Assembly (NCBI RefSeq): GCF_031583575.1
Contig: NZ_CP134146.1
Coordinates: 3,968,001-4,032,000 of the forward strand
Source: Thalassotalea nanhaiensis
Lineage (GTDB): Bacteria > Pseudomonadota > Gammaproteobacteria > Enterobacterales > Alteromonadaceae
Length of the DNA stretch: 64,000 bases
Direction of reading: 5' to 3'
The translations under genes were made by a program, and so were the position numbers. Positions within the stretch are counted from its first letter, which is position 1. Each line of letters opens with the position of its first letter. Shown one piece after another: positions 44,804 through 53,004 of this stretch. Below the pieces are notes generated by a model, which ran no database searches, was not told where the DNA came from, and saw nothing but the letters and a program-made list of their open reading frames with translations.

Positions 44804-46240
44804 TTACGTTAAGAAAATAAACTTAGCAACGAATAGAGCAGTAAGAGCCCAAACACCAGCAGATATTTCTTTAGACTTACCAGCACCAACTTTTAGTACA
44901 GTGTAAGTAATAAAACCAAATGCAATACCATTAGCGATAGAGAACGTAAACGCCATCATAATCGTTGTACATACTGCTGGAGCATACTCGGTTAAATCTT
45001 CCCAATCTAAGCCTTTTAGAGAGCTCATCATCAACATTGCTACGTAGATAAGTGCACCATCAACGGCAAAGCCTGGTAACATTTGTGCAAGTGGTAAGAA
45101 GAACATACCCACAGCAAATAGCAAACCGATAGTTACAGCAGTTAAACCTGTACGACCACCAACTGAAACACCTGCCGCAGATTCAACGTACGAAGTAACC
45201 GGAGGACAACCAAAACCAGTACCTATTACAGAAGAGATTGAGTCAGCTTTTAACGATTTGCTTAAACCGTGAATTTTACCGTTTTTATCTTGTAATTTTG
45301 CGCGTTCAGCAACGCCCATTAACGTACCGGCAGTATCAAAAATGTTAACAAATAAGAAAGTAACAATTACCGGGATTAAAGCCACCTGAAAAGCGCCAGC
45401 AATATCGGCTTTCCACAATATTGGCTCTAGAGCAGAAAACTCAGGCACAGCTAGTAGACCGTTGTAACTAACAAACCCAGAAGCAGGTGCCCATGCTTTA
45501 GCTTCTTCTGCAATCACGAAGAAATCAGCAGGTAAAACCCAAGTCATAATAAAAGCAACTAGAGTCGTAACACCGATACCAATTAAAACAGCACCAAATA
45601 CTTTGCGGTAACTAAGTACAGCAATAAGTAAGAAGCTTAAAAAACCAAGAGCAGGGGCTTCAGGACCAAATTTACCAAAACCAAAATGTGTAAGATCAGC
45701 AATAGCAACTACGTTATCAGGGTTTGGAACAACGATACCGGTAAAACGTAAACCAATAAAACCTAGGAAAAGACCAACACCTGCCGTCATAGCAAGCCTT
45801 AAACTCATGGGGATACTATCTAGCATCCATTCCCTAAGGCGAGTGACACTCATCAATACGAAGATTACACCCGAAAGGAAAACTGCACCTAGTGCAATTT
45901 GCCAACTGTATCCCATTGCGCCCACGACCGAGAAGGTAAAGAAGGCATTTAACCCCATACCTGGAGCAAGACCTACCGGCCAGTTTGCGTAAAGCCCCAT
46001 CAAAATGGTTGCTATAGCAGCACCCAAACATGTGGCTAGGAATAAGCCATCAAAAGGCATACCCGTTTTTGACATTATAATAGGGTTTAAAAACATAATG
46101 TATGACATGGTCACGAACGTCGTAAGACCCGCCATGACTTCTGTTTTTACATTAGTATTATGTTCAGACAGCTTAAAAAGACGCTCTAACAGACCGACCT
46201 CTTTCGCTTGGTTTTCGTAATTTTCACTAACCTGTTCCAT
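44804..46240 (-). CDS. NCS2 purine permease (AzgA/GhxP-type)
   Basis: 478 residues, about 12-14 membrane segments. TTFVTMSYIMFLNP at the first segment, NWPVGLAPGMGLNAFFTF, and the later VTFLFVNIFDTAGTLMGVAERA and GTGFGCPPVTSYVESAAGVSVGGRTGL are marks of proton-coupled adenine/guanine/hypoxanthine carriers. It would import bases for hpt and guanine deaminase. The upstream region has a palindrome at 46322-46341 and an IclR-like operator at 46456-46470. I looked for a purine riboswitch upstream and did not find one. Confidence 0.93.
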   Translation of the reverse strand: MEQVSENYENQAKEVGLLERLFKLSEHNTNVKTEVMAGLTTFVTMSYIMFLNPIIMSKTGMPFDGLFLATCLGAAIATILMGLYANWPVGLAPGMGLNAFFTFSVVGAMGYSWQIALGAVFLSGVIFVLMSVTRLREWMLDSIPMSLRLAMTAGVGLFLGFIGLRFTGIVVPNPDNVVAIADLTHFGFGKFGPEAPALGFLSFLLIAVLSYRKVFGAVLIGIGVTTLVAFIMTWVLPADFFVIAEEAKAWAPASGFVSYNGLLAVPEFSALEPILWKADIAGAFQVALIPVIVTFLFVNIFDTAGTLMGVAERAKLQDKNGKIHGLSKSLKADSISSVIGTGFGCPPVTSYVESAAGVSVGGRTGLTAVTIGLLFAVGMFFLPLAQMLPGFAVDGALIYVAMLMMSSLKGLDWEDLTEYAPAVCTTIMMAFTFSIANGIAFGFITYTVLKVGAGKSKEISAGVWALTALFVAKFIFLT

Positions 46241-46973
46241 AACTACAGTTCTCTCGTTGATTGATATATAAGGTCGTTTGTTTTTTATAATTTTAAAGGG
46301 TGACCTGTTTTTTTTGCAGAATTACCATTAATTAACGGTAACCCCTCTGTGTTTGCTATTAAAAAGAAAGAGGCTGTGTTGGACCCTATTTCTGTGTAGC
46401 TAACTCAATAAAACACAAAAAAAACTCAAAGTTAATATTTATACCTCTTTTATGATTTCACATTATGAAAACAGTTCATAATTACGCTTGCATAGCTTAA
46501 TGAAAATAACCAGTTAGGCGGCTTATTAATGCATATTAATTTCACATGGTAAAATGTGGCTATACTAAGTTGAAGCCATTGAAACCAATAGCTATTACTA
46601 GAAAATGCGCCATAGTCCTGCTTAATGCTGTAATGAATTATTGATAAAAAACGGTGGGATTTTTTACCTACAAGAAGGATTAAATGATAAGTTTTTTTGC
46701 TTTGGCCAATAATTTTTTTGACTAGTTATTAACCGTTATCTTTATTATAATTATCACCTCAATTAAGTATGATCTTAATCGAACTCTTCATAAATACTTT
46801 TTCTTTAAATCAGAAAGTTTGTCTGCGGTACAGATGTCTGGTTTATATTGTAATAGAACATCTCTGGTTATCTTCGTTTAACACCTATGACTGGTGTTAA
46901 CCTTATGACGAGAGAAGCTATAGTGGCATTAAATGGTTAATGCGGCTAACCAAACATTTTATTTTAGGTTGTT
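46241..46973. other. Long divergent regulatory region
   Basis: About 730 bases between permease and SulP genes without coding potential. It holds a 20-base near-palindrome, TTACCATTAATTAACGGTAA, at 46322-46341 and the operator-like site at 46456-46470. It also has a wider-spaced half-site pair around 46540-46560 (TTCACATGG...ATGTGG). No ribosome-binding site other than those of the flanking genes is evident. Confidence 0.55.
46456..46470. promoter_or_regulatory. Operator-like palindrome, site 3
   Basis: TTTCACATTATGAAA has one mismatch between its arms and matches the other sites in spacing. It lies 215 bases upstream of the purine permease start. Candidate binding site of the same IclR regulator. 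Confidence 0.45.
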
Positions 46974-48584
46974 ATGCTTTCTTTATCACATTTTAATCGA
47001 CATACCATCAAAGGCGACATTTTTGGTGCGATAACCTCAACAATTGTCGCATTGCCTTTTGCCTTAGCATTTGGTGTTACTTCTGGCGCAGGTGCCAGTG
47101 CAGGTATCTATTGTGCCATTTTAACGGGCTTATTTGCCTCATTATTTGGTGGCACTAACCAACAAATATCAGGACCAAATACCGGCTTAACCGTAGCGAT
47201 GGTAGCGATATTAACCAGCTTTGTTTCTCAGTCACCAGAAAATGGAATTGCCATGGCATTTACTGTGGTGAGTTTGGCTGGACTATTCCAAATGTTGTTT
47301 GGATTTTTTAAGCTAGGTAAGTATTTTATTTTGGTTACATACCCGGTTATATCAGGTTTTACTTCTGGCATCGGGGTGTTGATCATCCTTTCACAAATTG
47401 AGCCGTTATTTGGCAGTTCTTTAACAGAGCTGGATATTTCATTAACTACATTAACCAGTACCAACACATTACTTGGTCTTGCTTGTATATTGGTACTTTT
47501 TTTCTGGCCACAAAAATATAGCCGTGTAGTACCTGCAAGCATCATTGCAGTAATTGGCGCAACCATCTTTTATGTATTTGCCGGCGTTGATATGCCTGTT
47601 GTTGGTGCTATTGCCAGCGAACTTCCTTCTTTTAACATGCCTATATGGGACAATGCCCTGGCTGGTGAAATGATTAAGTCAGCATTGCTAATTGCCACGT
47701 TAAGTACGCTAGATTCTTTAATGACATCACTTACTGTTGATAGTATCAGTAATGAATTGCATGACTCGGATCAAGAGCTTGTAGGTCAGGGTATTGGTAA
47801 TATAGTGGCAGGCTTATTTGGTGCATTGCCAGGCGGCGGCGCGACCATGCGCACCGTAACTAACTTAAGAGCCGGTGGCACCACACCATTGTCTGGTATT
47901 CTTCATGCGCTTTTCATCTTAGCCATTGTATTGTGGGCTGGGGAATATACTGCGTATATACCGGTGGCGGTTTTAGCCGCTATATTGACCCATGTTGGTC
48001 TTAGTATTATTGATTGGAACTTCCTCAAGCGCATTCATCAAATACCATTATTCAGTGTTGGTTTAATGGTTTCTACAATGTTTATGTCGGTAGCTTTTGA
48101 TTTAGTTACTGCGGTATTAATCGGTGTATTCATCGCCAACCTTGTGACTATTCGCCGTATTTCAGAAATACAATTAGATAATATTAAATTATGTACGGCT
48201 AAAGATGCCGAGCATATGTCTGCATCTGAGAAAGAGTTGTTAGAGTCGATGGATGATAGTGTAATACTGCTTAATATCTCAGGACCCATTGGTTTTGGTG
48301 TTGCACGAGGATTAAAGCAGAGTGTCTCACAATCTGATCAAAATAAAGCATTGCTGATAGATCTAAGTGATGCTCGCTTTGTTGGTATTACTAGTACCAT
48401 TGCAATTGAAGAGATAATTGTAAGCTATCTTAATGAGGGACGAGATATATTCTTATCAAGTGTTTGTGAACGAGTACGTAATGATTTTAATAAATTAAAA
48501 TTGCTCGATAAGTTCCCAGATGACCATATTTTTGAGAGCAGAATAGATGCACTGAATTACTTAAAGAAGAAAGTTTCAACTTAA
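46974..48584 (+). CDS. SulP-family anion transporter with STAS domain
   Basis: 536 residues. The membrane part begins GDIFGAITSTIVALPFALAFGV, with SGPNTGLTVAMVAIL and FGALPGGGATMRTVTN. The C-terminal STAS domain (about 430-530) shows LLNISGPIGFGVARGL and LIDLSDARFVGITSTIAIEE. SulP carriers move sulfate, bicarbonate or dicarboxylates. The substrate here cannot be told. With glyoxylate and purine genes around, an organic or carbonate anion is possible but unproven. Confidence 0.9.
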   Translation: MLSLSHFNRHTIKGDIFGAITSTIVALPFALAFGVTSGAGASAGIYCAILTGLFASLFGGTNQQISGPNTGLTVAMVAILTSFVSQSPENGIAMAFTVVSLAGLFQMLFGFFKLGKYFILVTYPVISGFTSGIGVLIILSQIEPLFGSSLTELDISLTTLTSTNTLLGLACILVLFFWPQKYSRVVPASIIAVIGATIFYVFAGVDMPVVGAIASELPSFNMPIWDNALAGEMIKSALLIATLSTLDSLMTSLTVDSISNELHDSDQELVGQGIGNIVAGLFGALPGGGATMRTVTNLRAGGTTPLSGILHALFILAIVLWAGEYTAYIPVAVLAAILTHVGLSIIDWNFLKRIHQIPLFSVGLMVSTMFMSVAFDLVTAVLIGVFIANLVTIRRISEIQLDNIKLCTAKDAEHMSASEKELLESMDDSVILLNISGPIGFGVARGLKQSVSQSDQNKALLIDLSDARFVGITSTIAIEEIIVSYLNEGRDIFLSSVCERVRNDFNKLKLLDKFPDDHIFESRIDALNYLKKKVST

Positions 48585-48618
48585 TATATTGCAGCACGGG
48601 CATATTTAATCATCAAAA

Positions 48619-48654
48619 AAACCGTTTATAAATAGTGCCATTTATAAACGGTTT
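48619..48654. terminator. Bidirectional terminator, sulP/glcG-like
   Basis: A perfect 15-bp stem (48619-48633 with 48640-48654) with a 6-base loop between convergent genes, A-rich on the left and T-ended on the right. Confidence 0.8.
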
Positions 48655-48683
48655 AATACTAAGAATGAAAAAATAATGCAGTT

Positions 48684-49127
48684 TTAAGCAACTGAAGCTG
48701 ACAAAATTCGGTTAAAGGTATCAACCCCAGCTTGAGCACAGCCTAAATCTTGCTCAGGTGAGCCTGAGCTAACGCCTATACCGCCGACAACCCTACCGTT
48801 GTGAGTAATGGGTAAGCCTCCACCAACTATACACATACGTCCACCTAAGGCTGTATGAATACCAAATAAATTATTTGCATGCCCAGGAATACAAGCCTGA
48901 TTAAATTCATGTGTACCTTTGCGAGCCGACGCTGCTGTAAAGGCCTTATCTTGAGAAATGGTTATGCTGTGAATTTTACCGCCGTCCATACGCTCAAAGG
49001 CAATTAAACTACCGGATTCATCAACAACAGAGATACACATCGGTACACCCAACTCATTGGCTTTGTCTACCGCACCGTCGATTATTAGTTTTGCCTCTGT
49101 TTGATTTAATCTATTTATTGTTAACAT
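48684..49127 (-). CDS. GlcG/HbpS family protein
   Basis: 147 residues covering one GlcG/HbpS (DUF336) domain: CISVVDESGSLIAFERMDGG, DKAFTAASARKGTHE, the GGRMCIVGGGLPI loop and VGGIGVSSGSPEQDLGCAQAG. Members sit in glycolate operons (E. coli glcG) and in heme or stress systems. The function is unclear. Its place beside the IclR/bhc genes favours a C2-acid link. A 20-base palindrome lies upstream at 49219-49238. Confidence 0.88.
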   Translation of the reverse strand: MLTINRLNQTEAKLIIDGAVDKANELGVPMCISVVDESGSLIAFERMDGGKIHSITISQDKAFTAASARKGTHEFNQACIPGHANNLFGIHTALGGRMCIVGGGLPITHNGRVVGGIGVSSGSPEQDLGCAQAGVDTFNRILSASVA

Positions 49128-49218
49128 ATATTACTCTCTTTAGTTTTAAAATTTGTTTATCAAACAGGCCTTTGCGGCAAAGAAGTGAAAATGTCTTATT
49201 ACTTTCTTGCTTGATATA

Positions 49219-49238
49219 AAATGACATTAGTGTCATTT
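49219..49238. promoter_or_regulatory. Palindrome upstream of glcG-like gene
   Basis: Arms AAATGACA and TGTCATTT are perfectly complementary around TTAG, about 90 bases before the GlcG-like start. It does not match the bhc-type sites, so it may be another regulator's operator. Confidence 0.45.
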
Positions 49239-49408
49239 CAATAATTTATTATGTGATCTCGGCAATGCACTCACATGCCGTAAGGGCCTAGGCTTTGCTT
49301 CGAGCAAAATGTTTTACTGATAATAAAGAGAATGCAGCATTGTAATTAATACGGCCGAACTAAACTGATGTAACGTTGTGAAACTGTATTTTTAGATCAC
49401 TTAATTTT

Positions 49409-50188
49409 TTACTCATCTATCCCTTGGCTTTCAACATAGCCAAGTTCAGCGGATAACGACTTGCCGGCAGCAATAAGATCTTCAATCCACTCATCTTTGC
49501 GCCTTTCAATTGGGGCTGAAACAGACAAACCAGCGACAACTTCACCGTATCTGTCATATAAAAGCACGCCAATACAACCTACGCCCATCTCTGCTTCTTC
49601 ATTGTCAAAAGCGAAACCTTGTTCAACGCAGTGTAAGCATTCAGGTACCAGCGTTTCTAAGGTCGAATATGTTTTACGAGTATACCCCGGTAAATTAGTA
49701 CGTTGGGCATATCCGCGTATACCCTCTTTGCCATCCATGCCCAACATCATTTTACCCACTCCGGTTACATGCAATGGCGCCCGGCTGCCGATAATTTGCT
49801 GAACATGCATCATTCTGTTTGGAATTGCTTTTTCTACATAAATAACTACATCACCCTCACGAGTAGTGAGATTAATGGTTTCCCCAAATTTATCACGCAA
49901 CTTTTCCATATATGGTTTTGCCACCTTACGAAAATCAATGTTGGTATCTTGAGAGTTGCTTAACCGTATCAATCGTCCACTAAGCAGGTACTTTCCGGTT
50001 GCATCTCGATCAACAAAACGGTTGTCGATTAATGAATGCAAAATACGAAATGCAGTAGAAGGAGCCAAGTTAGTATCCGCACTGAGCGCTTTTAATGTTA
50101 CTGGCATTGAATAGCGTGAAATAGCATCGAGCAACATCGCTGCTCGGTCAATCACTTGAATTCTAGATTCTGGTTTAGCTTTTTTCAT
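49409..50188 (-). CDS. bhcR: IclR-family regulator of the beta-hydroxyaspartate genes
   Basis: 259 residues: an N-terminal winged helix-turn-helix (about 8-70: VIDRAAMLLDAISRYSMPVTLKALSADTNLAPSTAFRILHSL, seen in parts) and an IclR effector domain with RMMHVQQIIGSRAPLHVTGVGKMMLG and GVGCIGVLLYDRYGEVVAGLSVSAP. It is divergent from bhcB, as bhcR is from the bhc operon in Paracoccus denitrificans. The gap holds three copies of a palindrome that is likely its site. The effector would be glyoxylate by analogy. Confidence 0.85.
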   Translation of the reverse strand: MKKAKPESRIQVIDRAAMLLDAISRYSMPVTLKALSADTNLAPSTAFRILHSLIDNRFVDRDATGKYLLSGRLIRLSNSQDTNIDFRKVAKPYMEKLRDKFGETINLTTREGDVVIYVEKAIPNRMMHVQQIIGSRAPLHVTGVGKMMLGMDGKEGIRGYAQRTNLPGYTRKTYSTLETLVPECLHCVEQGFAFDNEEAEMGVGCIGVLLYDRYGEVVAGLSVSAPIERRKDEWIEDLIAAGKSLSAELGYVESQGIDE

Positions 50189-50275
50189 AATTTGTTACTA
50201 CCCATTGTGACCACGCTCATTTTGAATATATGTCTAAAAATACAATAAATCCACGATACGGTATGCACTTGTTAA

Positions 50276-50290
50276 TTTCATAATGTGGAA
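50276..50290. promoter_or_regulatory. Operator-like palindrome, site 4
   Basis: TTTCATAATGTGGAA, closest to the regulator gene (86 bases before its start), so it may mediate autoregulation. Confidence 0.6.
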
Positions 50291-50378
50291 TATATCTATA
50301 TTCAACTATTAAAACTATAAAGTAAACCTTAACTGTCAGTAGTTTAGGTACTTATAAAGTGTATGAACACACAATTGA

Positions 50379-50393
50379 TTTCACAATGTGAAA
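50379..50393. promoter_or_regulatory. Operator-like palindrome, site 5 (best copy)
   Basis: TTTCACAATGTGAAA has perfectly complementary 6-base arms around AAT. It is the most symmetrical site in the set and central in the divergent region. Confidence 0.7.
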
Positions 50394-50421
50394 GTGTTGT
50401 TGATTGCGAGACAGCGTTATT

Positions 50422-50436
50422 TTCCATAAGGTGAAA
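50422..50436. promoter_or_regulatory. Operator-like palindrome, site 6
   Basis: TTCCATAAGGTGAAA, a weaker match 28 bases after site 5 and about 110 bases before the bhcB start. Close pairing of sites 5 and 6 suggests cooperative binding. Confidence 0.55.
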
Positions 50437-50546
50437 TTGAATCGAAATTAAATCATTAAAGCAAAAACTTAATAAGCAGACATATTGTCAAGCAGAAGTC
50501 GTTGCCCAAATAGCAACAGTATGTTGACCAATATGGAGAGGAAAAT

Positions 50547-51524
50547 ATGAACAGTACAACTGAAGAGACAATGTACATTCCAACCTATGATGACGTGTTA
50601 GTTGCCCATGAGCGTATTAAACCATACATTCATGAAACCCCAATTTTAACGTCTCGTTTTTTGAATGAATTAACCGGCGCAGAGTTATTTTTTAAATGTG
50701 AAAATTTACAAAAAGCAGCGGCATTTAAAGTGCGAGGTGCATGTAATGCAGTATTTGGCTTAACCGACGAAGACGCAAAAATTGGTGTGGCTACCCACTC
50801 TTCAGGTAATCACGCGTTATCACTTTCATATGCAGCTGGCCAACGTGGTATTCCAGTAACGGTGGTTATGCCAAGAACGGCACCACAAGCGAAAAAAGAT
50901 GCGGTAATAGGCTATGGCGGTAGCATAGTTGAGTGCGAACCATCAACAAGCTCTCGTGAAGCCGTTTTTAGCGATGTTGTTGCCCAGTCAGGAGCTGATT
51001 TTGTTCACCCTTATAACGACCCTCGTGTTATTGCCGGACAAGCTACCTGTTCAAAAGAATTGGTAAATCAGGTGAATGACTTGGATACCGTAGTAGCGCC
51101 TATCGGTGGCGGAGGAATGATCTCAGGCACATGCCTTACGTTATCAACCATTGCCCCAGATATTAAAATTTACGCTGCAGAGCCACTGAATGCCGACGAT
51201 GCTGCCCGCTCATTTAAAGCAGGTCATATCATTGCAGATGATGCCCCAAATACCGTTGCAGATGGCCTTAAAGTGCCGCTTAAAGATCTAACCTGGCATT
51301 TTGTCAAAAACCATGTAACCGATATTTTAACCGCTACCGAAGAAGAAATAGTAGCGGCAATGAAGCTTATCTGGTTGCGCATGAAGATAGTAATAGAGCC
51401 AAGCAGTGCAGTGACGCTGGCAACCATATTGAAAAACCCAGACGTTTTTAAAGGCAAACGAATCGGGGTAATTATTACCGGCGGCAATGTTGATTTAGAC
51501 AAACTGCCATGGATGAACAAATAA
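50547..51524 (+). CDS. bhcB: beta-Hydroxyaspartate dehydratase
   Basis: 325 residues, fold type II PLP enzyme of the serine/threonine dehydratase group. K61 in AAFKVRGA is the Schiff-base lysine, HSSGNHALSLSYAA binds the substrate carboxylate, and PIGGGGMISG (about 190-199) holds the PLP phosphate. In the beta-hydroxyaspartate cycle it dehydrates erythro-beta-hydroxyaspartate to iminosuccinate. The assignment among several dehydratases depends on context: divergent IclR regulator, and an aldolase and a cyclodeaminase-type reductase following. A plain threonine or serine dehydratase is the alternative. Confidence 0.85.
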   Translation: MNSTTEETMYIPTYDDVLVAHERIKPYIHETPILTSRFLNELTGAELFFKCENLQKAAAFKVRGACNAVFGLTDEDAKIGVATHSSGNHALSLSYAAGQRGIPVTVVMPRTAPQAKKDAVIGYGGSIVECEPSTSSREAVFSDVVAQSGADFVHPYNDPRVIAGQATCSKELVNQVNDLDTVVAPIGGGGMISGTCLTLSTIAPDIKIYAAEPLNADDAARSFKAGHIIADDAPNTVADGLKVPLKDLTWHFVKNHVTDILTATEEEIVAAMKLIWLRMKIVIEPSSAVTLATILKNPDVFKGKRIGVIITGGNVDLDKLPWMNK

Positions 51525-51559
51525 AACGAATACTAATGCTAAAAACTTTGGAGATTAAA

Positions 51560-52708
51560 ATGGCAAGAGGAAACAATTTAGAAGTAGGTTACGACGTTCC
51601 AGCGGTACCAGGAATGGCTGAAGAAGATATTCAAACCCCGTGCTTGGTGGTCGATTTGGATGCGTTAGAACGTAATATCAAAACCATGGGGCAATACGCC
51701 AAAGAAATGGGCGTTCGCCATCGTGTGCATGGCAAAATGCATAAATCTGTTGATATTGCTCTATTGCAAGAAGAGCTGGGCGATAGCTGCGGTGTATGTT
51801 GTCAAAAAGTTTCAGAAGCAGAAGTCTTTGCTCGTGGTGGCATAAAAGATGTTTTAGTGTCAAACCAAGTACGCGATCCGGCAAAAATTGATCGCTTAGC
51901 GCGCATGCCTAAATTAGGTGCACGTACGCTTTGTTGTGTCGATGATATTGAAAACGTCGCTGAATTAGCGGCCGCAGTTGAAAGGCACGGTACTGAAATT
52001 GAGTGTCTGGTAGAAATTGATTGTGGCGCTGGTCGCTGCGGTGTTAGCGAAGGTCAGCCTGTTGTTGATATTGCCAAAGCAATCGCGGCAACGCCAGGTT
52101 TGAAGTTTGCCGGAATTCAAGCCTACCAGGGTGCAATGCAGCACATGGAAAACTATCAACAACGCAAAGAAAAAATTGATATTGCCATTGGCATGGTCGC
52201 GCGCACAATAGACATGCTTAAAGCTGAAGATCTTGAGTGTGATATCGTCGGCGGTGGTGGTACAGGGTCGTATTACTTCGAAGGTAACTCTGGTGTTTTC
52301 AACGAATTACAGTGTGGCTCGTACGCATTTATGGATGCCGATTACCAAAAAATTCATGATGAAAACGGCGAAAGAATTTCTGAGTTTGAAAATTCACTGT
52401 TTATCCTTACGTCTGTTATGAGCCACTCAAAAGCCGACAAAGCTATTTGTGATGCAGGTCTTAAAGCACAATCAGTCGACAGTGGTTTACCTTATATCTT
52501 TGGTCGTAATGATGTGGAATACATTAAATGTTCTGATGAGCACGGTGTTATTTCAGATCCTGATGGTGCACTTAAGGTAAATGAAAAATTAAAGCTTGTA
52601 CCGGGTCACTGTGATCCTACCTGTAACGTTCACGATTATTACGTAGGTGTTCGAAACGGAAAGGTTGAAAAATTATGGCCAGTTTCTGCGCGTGGTAAAG
52701 CTTACTAA
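51560..52708 (+). CDS. bhcC: beta-Hydroxyaspartate aldolase (D-threonine-aldolase family)
   Basis: 382 residues, alanine-racemase-like PLP barrel. QTPCLVVDLDALERNI at the N-terminus, the PLP lysine K59 in RVHGKMHKSVDIA, IQAYQGAMQHM, and the metal pair H350/D352 in PGHCDPTCNVHD are typical. It joins glycine and glyoxylate into beta-hydroxyaspartate. It starts at ATG 51560 after TTGGAG; a longer frame begins inside bhcB. The gap to bhcB is 35 bases, so they are cotranscribed. A D-threonine or 3-hydroxyaspartate aldolase of other role is possible. Confidence 0.87.
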   Translation: MARGNNLEVGYDVPAVPGMAEEDIQTPCLVVDLDALERNIKTMGQYAKEMGVRHRVHGKMHKSVDIALLQEELGDSCGVCCQKVSEAEVFARGGIKDVLVSNQVRDPAKIDRLARMPKLGARTLCCVDDIENVAELAAAVERHGTEIECLVEIDCGAGRCGVSEGQPVVDIAKAIAATPGLKFAGIQAYQGAMQHMENYQQRKEKIDIAIGMVARTIDMLKAEDLECDIVGGGGTGSYYFEGNSGVFNELQCGSYAFMDADYQKIHDENGERISEFENSLFILTSVMSHSKADKAICDAGLKAQSVDSGLPYIFGRNDVEYIKCSDEHGVISDPDGALKVNEKLKLVPGHCDPTCNVHDYYVGVRNGKVEKLWPVSARGKAY

Positions 52709-52792
52709 AACCAATTAAAGCAAATTAAAATTTTCCCTCTGAGCGAGCATTAAAAGGTTTAATAGCAATATTGTTGTATATAACTTCATTAG

Positions 52793-52879
52793 TCCCCAAC
52801 TAAGCTTACCTCTGCATTAATGCAGGGGTCTTTGAAAAACAATGTTGTTCAACAAGACCTTTTAAACTCGCCTTGGGGA
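52793..52879 (+). other. Structured leader between bhcC and bhcD
   Basis: A 7-bp closing stem (TCCCCAA at 52793-52799 with TTGGGGA at 52873-52879) encloses an 8-bp hairpin with a TTAA loop (52809-52828). A possible GGTCTT/AAGACC stem (52827-52832 with 52854-52859) overlaps the first. A further CCCCTT/AAGGGG hairpin lies at 52956-52977, next to the bhcD start. It could be an RNA control element, a processing or attenuation site, or simply a decayed insertion. Confidence 0.4.
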
Positions 52880-53004
52880 AATTTTTACTGGCTCGCAGTT
52901 ATAGAGCTAACCAATAAATAACACCAATATAATCGGTAAATCATTTGCCGTCTTTCCCCTTGAGATTCACTAAGGGGTATTGCCATTATTCTAGGAAATA
53001 AACA

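Larger units (their letters stand above)
50189..50546. other. bhcR-bhcB divergent control region
   Basis: 358 bases holding three related palindromes centred near 50283, 50386 and 50429, and no reading frame. A GGAGAGG ribosome-binding site precedes bhcB. I cannot assign the promoters with confidence. Confidence 0.65.

Noticed and set aside
46241-46500. Purine riboswitch ahead of the NCS2 permease
   Set aside because: I looked for the conserved junction sequences and two-loop layout and could not find them.
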